Shown: piece by piece, positions 26,936 to 38,300 of the stretch
Position numbering within the stretch: position 1 is the stretch's first letter
How the letters are laid out: each line of letters opens with the position of its first letter
Origin: Andrena cerasifolii
Taxonomy: Eukaryota > Arthropoda > Insecta > Hymenoptera > Andrenidae
DNA length: 64,000 nucleotides
Direction: 5' to 3'
Assembly: GCF_050908995.1 (NCBI RefSeq)
Contig: NC_135132.1
Location: 9,481,001-9,545,000 of the forward strand
Program-made: the position numbers and the translations under genes
The notes under the pieces: model-generated
What the model was told of the DNA's origin: nothing
The model's database searches: none
What the model saw: the letters and a program-made list of their open reading frames with translations, nothing else

Positions 26936-27124
26936 ATACATTGTATGCATTTATGCGCGGGCTGGCACAGGACCGAGTATCCGGCGTTCGAAAAACAGAG
27001 CGAGGCAAAATATTAACGCGTCGTCTTTCTCGTACCGTTTCTCGGTCGCTTTCAGTCCCTCTGATTTGCTCCCGCCATCGGTAAGGAGCGAAAATGATCG
27101 CTCGGAATCGTGTCGCCTCTGCGT

Positions 27125-27235
27125 TCTAACATTATATTATATTTATTATTATATTATAATATATATTATATATTATATTTATATTATAATATATATTATA
27201 TATTACATAAATAAATATAAAAAAAAATTAAAAAC
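27125..27235. repeat. AT-rich simple repeat
   Basis: ATATT/TATAATATA words only; no other content. Confidence 0.85.
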
Positions 27236-27239
27236 CGAC

Positions 27240-27465
27240 TATAAAAAAATAATAATAAAAATGCACTGAAAAGTAAAAAAAAACGCTAAAAAGTAAAAAA
27301 TAATTTTATTTCTTATTTAATCTACGACTCTCAAATTTTTTATGTCGGCTCCTCATAGTTTGCACTGTGTAAATATGGCGCCGCCTTAAAAAAAATGAGA
27401 ATCGTAGATTAAATAAGGAACAAAATTATTTTTTACTTTTCAATGCATTTTTATTATTATTACTT
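27240..27465. repeat. Palindromic dispersed repeat (copy 2)
   Basis: Left arm AAAAATGCACTGAAAAGTAA and AATCTACGACTCTCAAATTT, right arm complements (GAGAATCGTAGATTAAATAA, TTTACTTTTCAATGCATTTT), centre with TTTGCACTGTGTAAATATGG. Same family as 23975-24195. It directly follows an AAAACCGAC word, so this copy may form one composite unit with the repeat at 26715-26935. Confidence 0.75.
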
Positions 27466-29561
27466 TAAAATTTTTTTTTTATTAATTAAAAAATTTGATT
27501 TTTGAAGAAACAGAGCGACAAATTTTTCTATCTTGAATTGTAATAATTGAAAGGCTTGAAAAAGACTTTAATTGTGAAAGTATATTTATCGCTCTGTTTC
27601 TTAAAACATAAAATCAATTTTTTATCAGTTGCAATTCTCTTCGAAATCGACTTCCACTCTGATGGAAGATATTGGCAAGTGTCCGGCCTTAAAAAGAGAT
27701 TAAAAAGCGGAGAAGAAAAATTGCTGCGATAGTTTACCTGGCAGTTGGAAAGTTGTGTAAATTCTGATGAAACTGGCCGGAAGTTTCCCTCGGAAGCCAC
27801 GCGAAAGTTCGCCGATCTTGCCTCAGCACAAAGATGCGCCAAGTTGTAATCCCTCGAGCACACTCGATGCTCCAAAGTGCCCCTTTTCCACGAGTTCCCT
27901 CGATGCCTAGGGTTTCCGCTCCCTTGGCCCAGCATTTGTTAATTCCACGCGGTTAGAGAATTGTAGCATCGCCCAAAATTTCACTGGGAATTGAATACTC
28001 GCGCAATTTCGAAGCAGCTCCGTTTCGCTGGCAAAGATGAATTAAAAAAATTATCCGCCAACATTTAGACCAGCTATTCATTATCCATAATACACAGGGC
28101 AATTATTTCTGTATATTTTTGAATAGAGATATATTTTACTTGGAAGCTACGTAAAGTAGAAAATTCCGGCTGCTCGTTTGCTCTCAGCACGGAATTCCAC
28201 GAGGTTTCTGAAACGATGAGAAATTCCAGAAATGGGTTAAACTCCGGAAGAAAGCTCGGCCACCGGTGCTTTGCTTCACACTTTATTCTATTGTTCCTCG
28301 AGGCTCGAGTTGCGTTCTGTCTCGGGTCACTTGTGACGAGTAAAGTTGTCAGTAATTAGATTCTTTTGTTCTGCCTTTAAATCGTGGCTTTCCCCTTTTC
28401 TCTCGCTCTCCCTAAGCAGGCCGTTTGCAACGTTTCCCTGCAAACTGCATTCCTTTCCACGAAAAGGAACATAATTTTTAGAGAAAAGAATAGAAGGATG
28501 TGTTTAAAAAAATATAAGGTTCACTTGGATGTTAGAAATCCTCGAGATTGTGGCTTTTTAGTTTATTATAATGCATTCGAAGTAGCTGGGCATTTGTAAT
28601 GAGATTTCTTTGCAAATTAATTCCTCCACTGGAGTACCTTAGGCAGTGTTCCATGAGAAATTTAGGAAACAGATCTGGAATTAGCACTAATAGATATTTT
28701 CCTCTGAAATAGGATTAGGAAGCCATGAATGTCCCACAAAAAATTTAGAAAACTCCTCTAACAATAAGGACAGAAATGTGATAGTCGAGATGATTTTCTA
28801 GGATGTTTTTGGTTGAATACTTTTACCTTCTATGTTATTAAAATTCGGAACTATGGTGTTACGATTTTTAATAATTTTTTACTTAAATTCGATCGAATTT
28901 TCTAAATATATATTCATTTTTAGGATTGCAGGATATATTTATATTAGATGTGATTATTTGCGTAAAATTGATACGAATGTGTTGATAGCTTATTCATATA
29001 AAATTGTTGCTGAGAGGTATATTTACTTTAATAAAGTTGGATTTATTAGGTTCTTATGTTTTAATAATTTCTCATGGCTTACTTACTTTATAGCAATTGT
29101 TCACAATCTAAAGAATTATTCAAACAGTAAAATTGCCAGAAGCCCGGAGATCGAATAAAGCAGTCAAAAGGTCCATTCTTCTGTGTTCACAGTAAGGATC
29201 GAGTAGAACTCCCCATCAATAGTCAGACCACGAGCAGCGAGTTATTTAAATACCATAGTCAAAGAGTTCACTTGATCCTGTTACACAGTTCCTCCGTCAT
29301 GTAACACACCTACCATTCCATGTAGAAGGATATAATACCTAAAAAGTCAATCAATCCTCTGCAAAGCCAGCGCTTTTAAAAAGCTCTCACAGACAGCTTT
29401 TGAAAAATTGAGGACACATAAAATACCCAAGCCGATCCATATTAATTCTCCCATTCGAATGCCCTGGATTCTTTTAAAGAGTGATTATTATTCGAGATAG
29501 TATTTCAGGTGGAACGTAGATTTTACATTGGTCGCGTAAATAATTGATTTCCATCGAAGCT
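27466..29561. other. Non-coding stretch, no gene seen
   Basis: Short AT-rich open frames. The frame at 28832-29158 is rich in Ile, Phe and Tyr as AT-rich DNA tends to be, and has no recognisable domain. No gene supported. Confidence 0.45.
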
Positions 29562-29963
29562 CCATATACTAGTGCTGTGACTATTTGTCGAATTTTTCAG
29601 TATTCGAATATTCGAATACTTCAGTTCCTCAGCTATTTGGCGTATATAATTCGAATATCCAAGTATCCAAATACTATTCGATTATTTCAGTATTCGAATA
29701 TTTCTGTATTCGAATATTTCAGTATTCGAATATTTCTGTATTCGAATATTTCAGTATTCGAATATTTCTGTATTCGAATATTTCAGTATTCGAATATTTT
29801 AGTATACGAATATTTCAGTATTCAAATATTTCTGTATTCGAATATTTCAGTATTCGAATATTTCTGTATCGAATATTTCAGTATTCCAATATTTTAGTAT
29901 ACGAATATTTCAGTATTCAAATATTTCTGTATTCGAATATTTCAGTATTCGAATATTTCTGTA

Positions 29964-32639
29964 GGGGAGACCGGGGCTAAAAGTTCCGGGGGTAAGTTGT
30001 TCCGACGGCTCTATCTTCAAAATAAAAAGAGCGTTGTATTTTAAATTATTTTTTCCGTGTGAGTTGATCACGCCACTCTGTCCCCCACTTTAATAGCGTC
30101 CGCGACAGCGAATTGTGTGGTTGTAAGCAAGGACCTATTAGTCGCGTACCAGATAAGTAAAAATTTTTCTATCAATACTTTTTGGTCTATTTCAATTATT
30201 TAACGTAGATATTATAGATTGAATCGTTCTTATGGATCAAATGACATTTAAGAACATGGTGTAATAGTGTTTATCGTTTGAATACATGTATAAGCAGAAT
30301 AATCTTTGAAATTGCTACATGCGTCGGTAGGGGCTAGTTGTTACCGTGACTTGGGGCACGTTGGTACCGTAAAAACTTGCCCCGCCGCATATAGGTCTGT
30401 GAAGATAGCACCCCCAAATTCGATTTTTTAAAAAAACTCAACGGCATTCGTTTGTCCTTCGTTTGCCCACGTTTGCCCATAAACATTTTTTTTTTGCCCA
30501 CCCTACAAAAAAAGTTATGAATAAAATAAAAAAATTGTCTTCATCACCCACGATGAATGCATTTCAATTTTTTAAAAGAAGGATACGAATATACCCGACC
30601 TGGCCACGTTTGCCCACTCTCAGATTTCATTTGCCCACCCTCCAGAATTTAAATAAAAAATAAAAACCTCGAAAAGAAGGGTACAGGTGAAGCTATCGCG
30701 TTAAAGTTCGATTTTTCTAGAAAATATTATCAAAATCGTTCTTTCAACGATGCAGTCCGTTAGTTTAGATGTATAAGAGATTTGCCCATGCATTAATTTC
30801 GTATGCCCACCCTCCAGAATCGAATTATTAATAAAGATAGCCAAGAAGTGCGGTGCCCGTTGAAGCGATCGCGTTAAAGTTCGATTTTTCTGGAAAATAA
30901 TATCAAAATCGTTCTTTCAACGATGCAGTCCGTTAGTTTAGATATAGAAGAGATTTGCCCATGCATTAATTTCGTATGCCCACCCTCCAGAATCGAATTA
31001 TTAACAAAGATAGCCAAGAAGTGCGTCGTTGGAAATAATTCGAGAGTATCGCCAGACATCTGTTTACGTTTCGGCAGTGGCACTCGGCGCTGCGCCCCTT
31101 TAGTTAGGGTAGCAGCGCTGCGTGTCGTCATCGAACGTGTCGAAACGTAAACAGATGTCTGCGACACTCTCGAATTGTTTCCAACGACGCACGAAAGTCA
31201 GTCGGTCTACAGAGTTCGGGCGCAACTCTTGCGAGATCGTGCGTTCATTTACGGTTTGTGAAGTAACTGTGAGATTATATTATTTTCCGTTGTGCGATAT
31301 CATTGCGGTAATTAGTGAAAGATGACTAGAAAACCACTCCGATATTATTCTGCACATGCTGCAGATGTGTGAAAAGTGTGAAGTATACGATGAGCGATAC
31401 AAATTGAAGTGGATAACATGTCACCAAACACCTTTAACCTTTACGGTAAGAACAATCAATTTGATAATTCATTCGGAAAAAAAACGAACGGAAAGGTATT
31501 CGCTTCAACGGGTACCGCACTTCTTGGCTATCTTTATTAATAATTCGATTCTGGAGGGTGGGCATACGAAATTAATGCATGGGCAAATCTCTTCTACATC
31601 TAAACTAACGGACTGCATCGTTGAAAGAACGATTTCGATAATATTTTCCAGAAAAATCGAACTTTAACGCGATCGCTTTAACGGGTCCCGCACTTCTTGG
31701 CTATCTTCATTAATAATTCGATTCTGAAGGGTGGGCATACGAAATTAATGCATGGGCAAATCTCTTCTACATCTAAACTAACGAACTGGACCGTTGAAAG
31801 AACGATTTTGATAATATTTTCGAGAATAATCGAACTTTAACGCGATCGCTTCATCTATACCCATTTTTTCGCGGTTTTTATTTTTTATTTAAATTCTGGA
31901 GGGTGGGCAAATGAAATCTGAGAGTGAGCAAACGTGGTCAGGTCGGGTACATTCGTATCCTTCTATTAAAAAATTGAAATGCATTCATGATGGGTGATGA
32001 AGACAATTTTTTTATTTTGTTCATAACTCTTTTTTGGAGGGTGGTCAAACGAAAATTTTTGATGGGCAAACGTGGGCAAACGATGGACAAACGAATGCCG
32101 TTGAGTTTTTCCAAAAATTCGAATTTGGGGGTGCTATCTTCACAGACCTGCCGCAAATGTATAAATTGTTTCCGCTGTGCTTTAAAATGCGAACATATGA
32201 ATGAAAGGCGGAAAGGGACACGACTTCGATCGAAGATATGCGTAAAGATAAATAAAAACTGTCGCTTTTCGTTTTCTTTTAAAGATAATACATTTTTGTC
32301 GGTCCGAACCTTCATAAATAACCATTATTAATAAAATGCTGCTTTATTTCATTAGAAAATGAAATATTTCATTAAAAGGCAACTCTTATATCATAGTAAC
32401 AACTTACCCCAATGCGATAACAACTTGCCCCATATAGGGGTAAGAAGTTCCGCTTCGATCAGCCACAAATAAATTACTTTCTATGGGAAACCTATTACAA
32501 TATATTAAACACAAGCTTAAAATCAGAAGATATAATAAATTTAACAAGAAATTAGTCAATAGTGAAGAGAATAACTACATTATTTTCCAGTCATTTTTTA
32601 TGTTTTATCGAAATCGGAACTTTTAGCCCCGGCCTCCCC
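29964..32639. mobile_element. TA-flanked inverted-repeat element nested in the hAT MITE
   Basis: Termini GGGGAGACCGGGGCTAAAAG and its complement CTTTTAGCCCCGGCCTCCCC differ at one base in the first 24. It is flanked by TA on both sides (29962-29963, 32640-32641); removing it and one TA restores exactly the TATTTCTG-TA-TTCGAATATTTC sequence of the surrounding minisatellite. Subterminal GGGGTAAGTTGTTCC and AACTTGCCCC words recur in both orientations. A TA duplication suggests a Tc1/mariner-type mechanism, although the termini also resemble hAT-type ends. Without its own inner insertion it would be about 910 bp; I see no transposase. Confidence 0.83.
30393..32149. mobile_element. Long-inverted-repeat (foldback) element nested at third level
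   Basis: Starts AGGTCTGTGAAGATAGCACC and ends with its complement. Flanks GCCGCATAT (30384-30392) and GCCGCAAAT (32150-32158) are a 9-bp duplication with one mismatch. The two arms, about 700-800 bp each, pair nearly end to end and each contains two tandem copies of a segment with TTTGCCCATGCATTAATTTC, TGCCCACCCTCCAGAAT and AACGATGCAGTCCGTTAG. The centre (about 31175-31480) is single-copy. Long inverted repeats with a 9-bp duplication fit Mutator-like or foldback elements. The open frames found in it follow the repeats and no transposase is recognised. Confidence 0.82.
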
Positions 32640-33266
32640 TATTCGAATATTTCAGTATTCGAATATTTCAGTATTCGAATATTTCAGTATTCGAATATTT
32701 CTGTATCGAATATTTCTGTATCGAATATTTCAGTATTCGAATATTTCAGTATTCGAATATTTCAGTATTCGAATATTTCAATATTCGAATATTTCAGTAT
32801 TCGAATATTTCTGTATCGAATATTTCAGTATTCAAATATTTCTGTATTCGAATATTTCAGTATTCGAATATTTCTGTATTCAAATATTTCAGTATTCGAA
32901 TATTTCAGTATTCGAATATTTCAGTATTCGAATATTTCAGTATTCGAATATTTCAGTATTCGAATATTTCTGTATCGAATATTTCTGTATCGAATATTTC
33001 AGTATTCGAATATTTCAGTATTCGAATATTTCAGTATTCGAATATTTCAGTATTCGAATATTTCAGTATACGAATATTTCCGTATTCGAATATTTCAGTA
33101 TTCGAATACTATGCGACTATTTCAGTATTCGAGTACTATTCGAATATTTCAGTACTCGAATGCTATTCGAATATCTCAGTATTTGAATGCTATTCGAATA
33201 CTATTCGAATATTTTAGTATTCGAATACTTGTAAAACATTCGAATAGTCCCAGCCCTACCGTATAC

Positions 33267-33940
33267 CTATTCCAAGAACGTGCTGATATATTTTTATCTA
33301 TTGCATCGAGTAAAATAACACGCATGGATTGGCCTGTTATCGCCCGCTATCGATATCGTTTCTCTCTGACAAATAGCTCCGCCGTTACCTCCGCCGTTGC
33401 GGAACAGAATTCGATTTTTCGATGTCCGTCTATTAGATGCTGAAAGGAAACCATTTTGCGCTTCATCTATTTTCTAGTAGTCCTCGAGACGCTTTTGTGT
33501 CACGTGCTGCGCGGCGCTCGAATTGGGAATTTCAACCACGATTTGCCGGGGAAGAAATGTGTGTCACATGTTGGACTTCTTAGTTCATTTACCTCTCGCA
33601 CTTTGGGGGAATGTTTAGGGCTGGCTTTGTTAAAGGAAATTGAAACCCATGGACCACGTGAGGGTGTTTTATAAAGAATAAAAGCTCCCTAGGTCAGTAA
33701 TGCCCCTTTAAATGAACTGAAGAAATAGTGTGCACAGCGCTGTGTTTGTTTCGCAGCGAACACTTTGTAATATTCATTCTCTATGCGCATATGAATAAAG
33801 CATCATCTGCGCTGGAATAAAATATGGAAGAGAGAGGAGAGATATTTGGCACGATAGAAGTACGCTCATTTATTTAAGGATGTATCGGACCTGTCTTCAA
33901 AATGCTACCATGTTGGTGCAAATTTGTGAGATTGTTCTTT
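33267..33940. other. Non-coding stretch, no gene seen
   Basis: Ordinary sequence between two mobile elements with one short open frame (33456-33674) that has no recognisable feature. Confidence 0.4.
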
Positions 33941-33944
33941 TTAA

Positions 33945-34293
33945 CTCTTCGTGGTCACACGGGGTGCACCGCACCCCAAGAGCAATTATCGAATTGATAT
34001 GTCGCGCCTTTACGTCTTTCAAAGGGGATTTATCGCAAAAACACAAATAAAAAAAAATATATAAAAATCGGAGTTTCGCTTATTTTCAACTACAAATTTT
34101 ATCATATCAAAATTTGCATTTCTAGAAGAAGACTATTAGACCATGACTGTATAAATATTACGAATGTACAATTATCACTGAAAAGTTAGAATATTCAAAA
34201 ATTCGAAATTGGTAACTCAAAAAAATATGATGCTGGGGTACAGTGAACCCCGTGCGACCAATTTGTGATTATAAGAAGGGTGAATACGAAGGG
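33945..34293. mobile_element. piggyBac-type MITE
   Basis: Flanked by TTAA at 33941-33944 and 34294-34297. The left end reads CTCTTCGTGGTCACACGGGG and the right end, on the complementary strand, CCCTTCGTATTCACCC; subterminal repeats GGGGTGCACCGCACCCC and GGGGTACAGTGAACCCC face each other. TTAA duplication with CCCTT-type ends is the piggyBac signature. About 350 bp, no coding capacity. Confidence 0.85.
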
Positions 34294-34297
34294 TTAA

Positions 34298-35346
34298 TCT
34301 TCCTGATGTAAGACGTAGACATTCAGGTATTTCAAATTTCATATACTTTGCAGGGCCTAGTTCCTGCATTCCACGCAGAGATAGAGCGACTTCAATAGCA
34401 GGAGATTTGTTTTTCCATCGCAGTGCCCTGCGAAACCATTCGCAAGAAATTCAACTGCACTCTCGCCTCCATGGGAACATTCCGACTTGAAAAAAAAGAG
34501 GCCTCCAACGTTGTGCACCCCGCAAATAAACGTTGCTAACATTCGCAAGGGGTAGGAGCACCGTTAAGTTTTACTGGGGAATGCTTTAATCGCCGCGGTC
34601 AAAAATGAGAATGGAAGAATTGGGGGCGAGGCGGATGGTCCCCGCTGTTTGCATTTGCACGGAGATTTCTGGTACGGACCGCGCACGAAACTCCCCCCGA
34701 TACCGGCGCGCCGATAAGGGAGCAACGAGTTATCTAATCTCTCGGAGGGCAAAAAGTGTGCGCTGGCGAGCGTGTGCATGCAACGTGCTCGTTAATCCTG
34801 CCCGGGCAAGGATGCAGTAAGGAAAAAAGAAGGGGGATAAAAACGAATCCAACGGAATTGTATCGCGTGAGCCCTGCGGCCGCAAAAAGGTTTCATCGCG
34901 CTGCGCGATAAATTCTAATCCCCAGCCTGATGTATTCTTCAGCGCCAAAGGGCTATTCCTTAATATAATTGCGGGGCGTTAATATTGCCACGGAGGGTCT
35001 TCAACCTGATCCACGAATGTTCCTCTATATTTCCTCGTCCCCCGGAAAGTTACATATTAATTGCGCTGTCTCATTACAATTTAACGATGACAAGACTGCC
35101 GTTTAATGAGCCCCGATCCAAGGGGAGAAATCTGCTGGAGTGAATAATGCACTTCCTACCTTCCCGAAGTGCAATTCCTGCAGCCAGCTGAGCGAAATAG
35201 ACTTCAGAGATTTTTTGCCTGTGCATTTCTCTGGAATTCAATTTACAACTGCCGCTGTTTAAAATTACAAGGCTAATCATCTGCTAATTCATCAGGTGCA
35301 AGCTCGAAGCCAATCCGTAATTCAATTGCCCTGAATCTTTGTTTCA
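34298..35346. other. Presumed 5' intron of the transporter gene
   Basis: No coding potential that I trust. It ends in a T-rich tract and acceptor (TTTGTTTCAG, AG at 35346-35347) just before the first coding exon, which suggests that this is intron following a non-coding 5' exon located upstream. Confidence 0.4.
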
Positions 35347-35373
35347 GTAACGTGAAAGGGAAAGCCTGCGAGA

Positions 35374-38300
35374 ATGGCGAGCCTGGCCGGCTGCGTCTCG
35401 ACGATGGTGGACGACGAGGAACAGGAGGAGCTCCGCTGCACGGGAAGCGACGTCGAGGTCGAGGAGTACACCGACACCGAGGAGTCGCCATATGTCGCTT
35501 ATCAAACCGCTGATAAGCTGTTCGACACCGACAGGGCGGCCTGGCAAAAATTCAGCTTCGTCGCCACTCTCCTGACCGCCGTCGTGTCCATTACCTTCCT
35601 GGTTATCACCTACCCCCTTTATCTCGAAAGCGTCAGCAGCGTTTCCAACGCTTACACAGGTACCCAGCGCGGCGAGCAACTGATAATGTTAATTGCAGCT
35701 GACCCGCGTAGGCATTTATTCCGCTTCGATACAGCGGCTCTTTATTATCCTGGCCCACGCTAAACAGCACAGTAGAGACAGTAATTTCTAATGTTGGTTT
35801 CCGTCCACCTACGCGGGCATTTATTTTAGATCATATGCACTGTTACGAGGGCGCAGAAGCTTCAGCTTTCACAGAACTGTTGTTACCTCCGCAGGGCTCC
35901 TTTTCACCGCGCTCAGCTCCACCTGCGCCCTGGGTATCATCTGCTTCATCGTCGGCAGGGTATCGCCGCCACCAGCTCTGATCCCTAACAGCATGCGGGT
36001 CAGGATACCCGGCTGCACTTTGCTGAAAATAAGCTCGGTTTACGCTCTCTCTGGCATCCTCGTTACCCTGTCGCTGGACCAGGACAGGGTGCTGTGCCAC
36101 CTGCAGGACCCCATTAAAGGCATCGCTCTGGTGTTCTCTCTGGTCTACTACTTCTTCTTCTGTCGAAAGAGTAAGTTCCAGCGTGCAAATAAACAAGCTC
36201 TGAATCCTCCACGCGATTCCATTAAAATTCCACTTTGCCAGCAACTCCATTATCCTTAATTCAATCGCCCATAAAGCCCAGAAGTTTTCGCAGCACGGGG
36301 ACGTAAAAAGTTCTCGCCAGGGTGTGACCCTTTCGCCTCGATCACTTCGAAGCTCAATCCCGGAGGCGCTACTGTCCTTCCGATCGAATAAAATATTAGA
36401 GTCCTTTGTGTGCCTGTAATCCCCAGCCGCTGGGAACCGGGGCAAGTGGATGTAATGCGGGGTGCTTGTTACAGTGATGAGCTTGCAGCGAATCTTCTCG
36501 AGCACCACGATTATAGTGGGCTTGTTCATAAGCGTCGACTACGGGCTCTGCGACGAGTTTCGATGCAGGGGAAGGGAGGTCTCCGCTCACGCCGCCTTAG
36601 CAAGGGGCACCTGGGGTGTGCGAGCTGTTTGGACGTTCGTGTATGTGGGCGCTCTGGCCGCGTTCGCTATGTTCTTCACGCTGCTCGAGGGCCACTACAC
36701 CACAGAGGTGCGAGTCCAGTTATTAGTTCGAGAAGGAGCCAACTTTGTACGACACACTAGCGTGCAGTAGACTGGCCCTTATTTTCAGCCTATTTCTTTT
36801 GCTCTCACCCCCCAATGGTTCCATTTCATAAAAAAAATAGCCCCTGAATAAGATTATTGCAATCGGAGAACAGGAAAGGGTGCTAATCAGACCTTAAAGT
36901 TTAGAATTCATCAACGGTTTGATTTTGAAGAATTTCTCAAAAATGGTAAGCCCTATCGAAATTTTGTTTAAATAATATTAAAAGAGCATTCAATTTTCTA
37001 CAATTAAAAAAAAAATTAAAGAAAAACACTTATTTTTCACTTTTCAGTGCATTTTTATTTTTTTTAAAGTCAGTTTTAATTTTTTATTTTTTTCCTTTTT
37101 TAGTCATTTAAGTTGCACAACTACATTTATTTTCAAAAAATGGGCAGGCCTACAAATGGAGCTGCTCGTTAAAAAAGAACCGTTTACCAGAAACGAAAGA
37201 TTCCAATAATAATGAAACAGATTTCTTATTTTTGGTGTAACTTCAAACCTACTGAACCGATTTTGATCATTCTTTCTCCACGACCTAAGTTGATGGAAGC
37301 TGATCTGAATGCAATCAGTTTCACGAAAATCGGTCCAGTAGTTACGGAGAAATTCGCAGACAAACATAATACGTACACATCGAACTGGGAACCCCTTTCT
37401 TTTTGAAGTCGGTTAAAACGCACCGTTTTTTAGCGTCCTGAGCCAGGTTCCCCTCTTAAGTTCCTTCTGCTGGATCTATTTTCTACTATGTATATTTATA
37501 TATATATATGAAAAATTCTCTTTCTGTTCCAGCAACAAAATACGTGCCAAATAATGGCCAATCAGCAGAACTCTTTCCTCTACACGGTGTCGCGTCTGGT
37601 GTCCTCCAGAGACATCCGTCGACGTGGCTCCGACGAGGAGGGTGGCAGGTTGCTCCACGTCACGGACCCAGACCCTACCATCAAGCCAAAACACATTCCG
37701 AAGCCTCCGATTTTGGAGACACTCTATTACATCCACGCCATTGCATTCTTCGCTATTCTAACCATGTGCTGGATCGATACATTGCCAGGAATAGGCAGGG
37801 TAAGTCGAAAAACTTAATAATGGTGGAATAAATTACGTACCTTCTAATTCATTCAAATAATTTAGCTCCAGAAGCATTAAGAGGTTACGAGGTCCACCTG
37901 TGAGGTCAGAAGAAACATGTATATTCGGGAATTTTTTGGGGGAAAACTTGCAGGCTTTTTTAATCAAACGTTTATGTATTCGAAAGTGTACATGTTAAAC
38001 TACTTGTAGTGATTTTTGCGATGGAAAATATAAATAAATAAAAGAAATATGAGCGATCCTCCCGGCAGCGATTTTTTTCAGTAGTTTGCGGTGACCACTC
38101 TAATTTTTATTAGATATCGCATTGCAAAAAAAACTACAACAACTTTAAAATATATACTTTCGAATATACAAACGTTTATTTAAAAAAAGTCTTCAAGTTT
38201 AAAAAAACAAAAATCCCGAAAATACTTGAGTTTTCAGGCCTAACAGGTAGGGATAACCCCTTAATCTTCGAGCTCCACTGTATATCAAAGCTCAAATTTT

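Larger units (their letters stand above)
29570..33258 (+). mobile_element. hAT-type MITE with ATTCGAAT minisatellite, split by nested insertions (copy 3)
   Basis: Starts TAGTGCTGTGACTATTTGTC and ends AATAGTCCCAGCCCTA. Flanks are CCATATAC (29562-29569) and CCGTATAC (33259-33266), an 8-bp duplication with one mismatch. Between the ends lie dozens of copies of a 16-bp-type unit, TATTCGAATATTTCAG or TATTCGAATATTTCTG, the largest such expansion in the window (about 390 bp left and 615 bp right of the inserted element). The inner 29964-32639 belongs to a later insertion. The repeats give Ile-Phe-Gln-Tyr-Ser-Asn-type open frames that I do not read as proteins. Confidence 0.88.

Noticed and set aside
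32562..33443. A 293-codon frame with Ile-Phe-Gln-Tyr-Ser-Asn repeats
   Set aside because: It translates the ATTCGAATATTTCAG minisatellite of the outer hAT MITE and crosses element boundaries.
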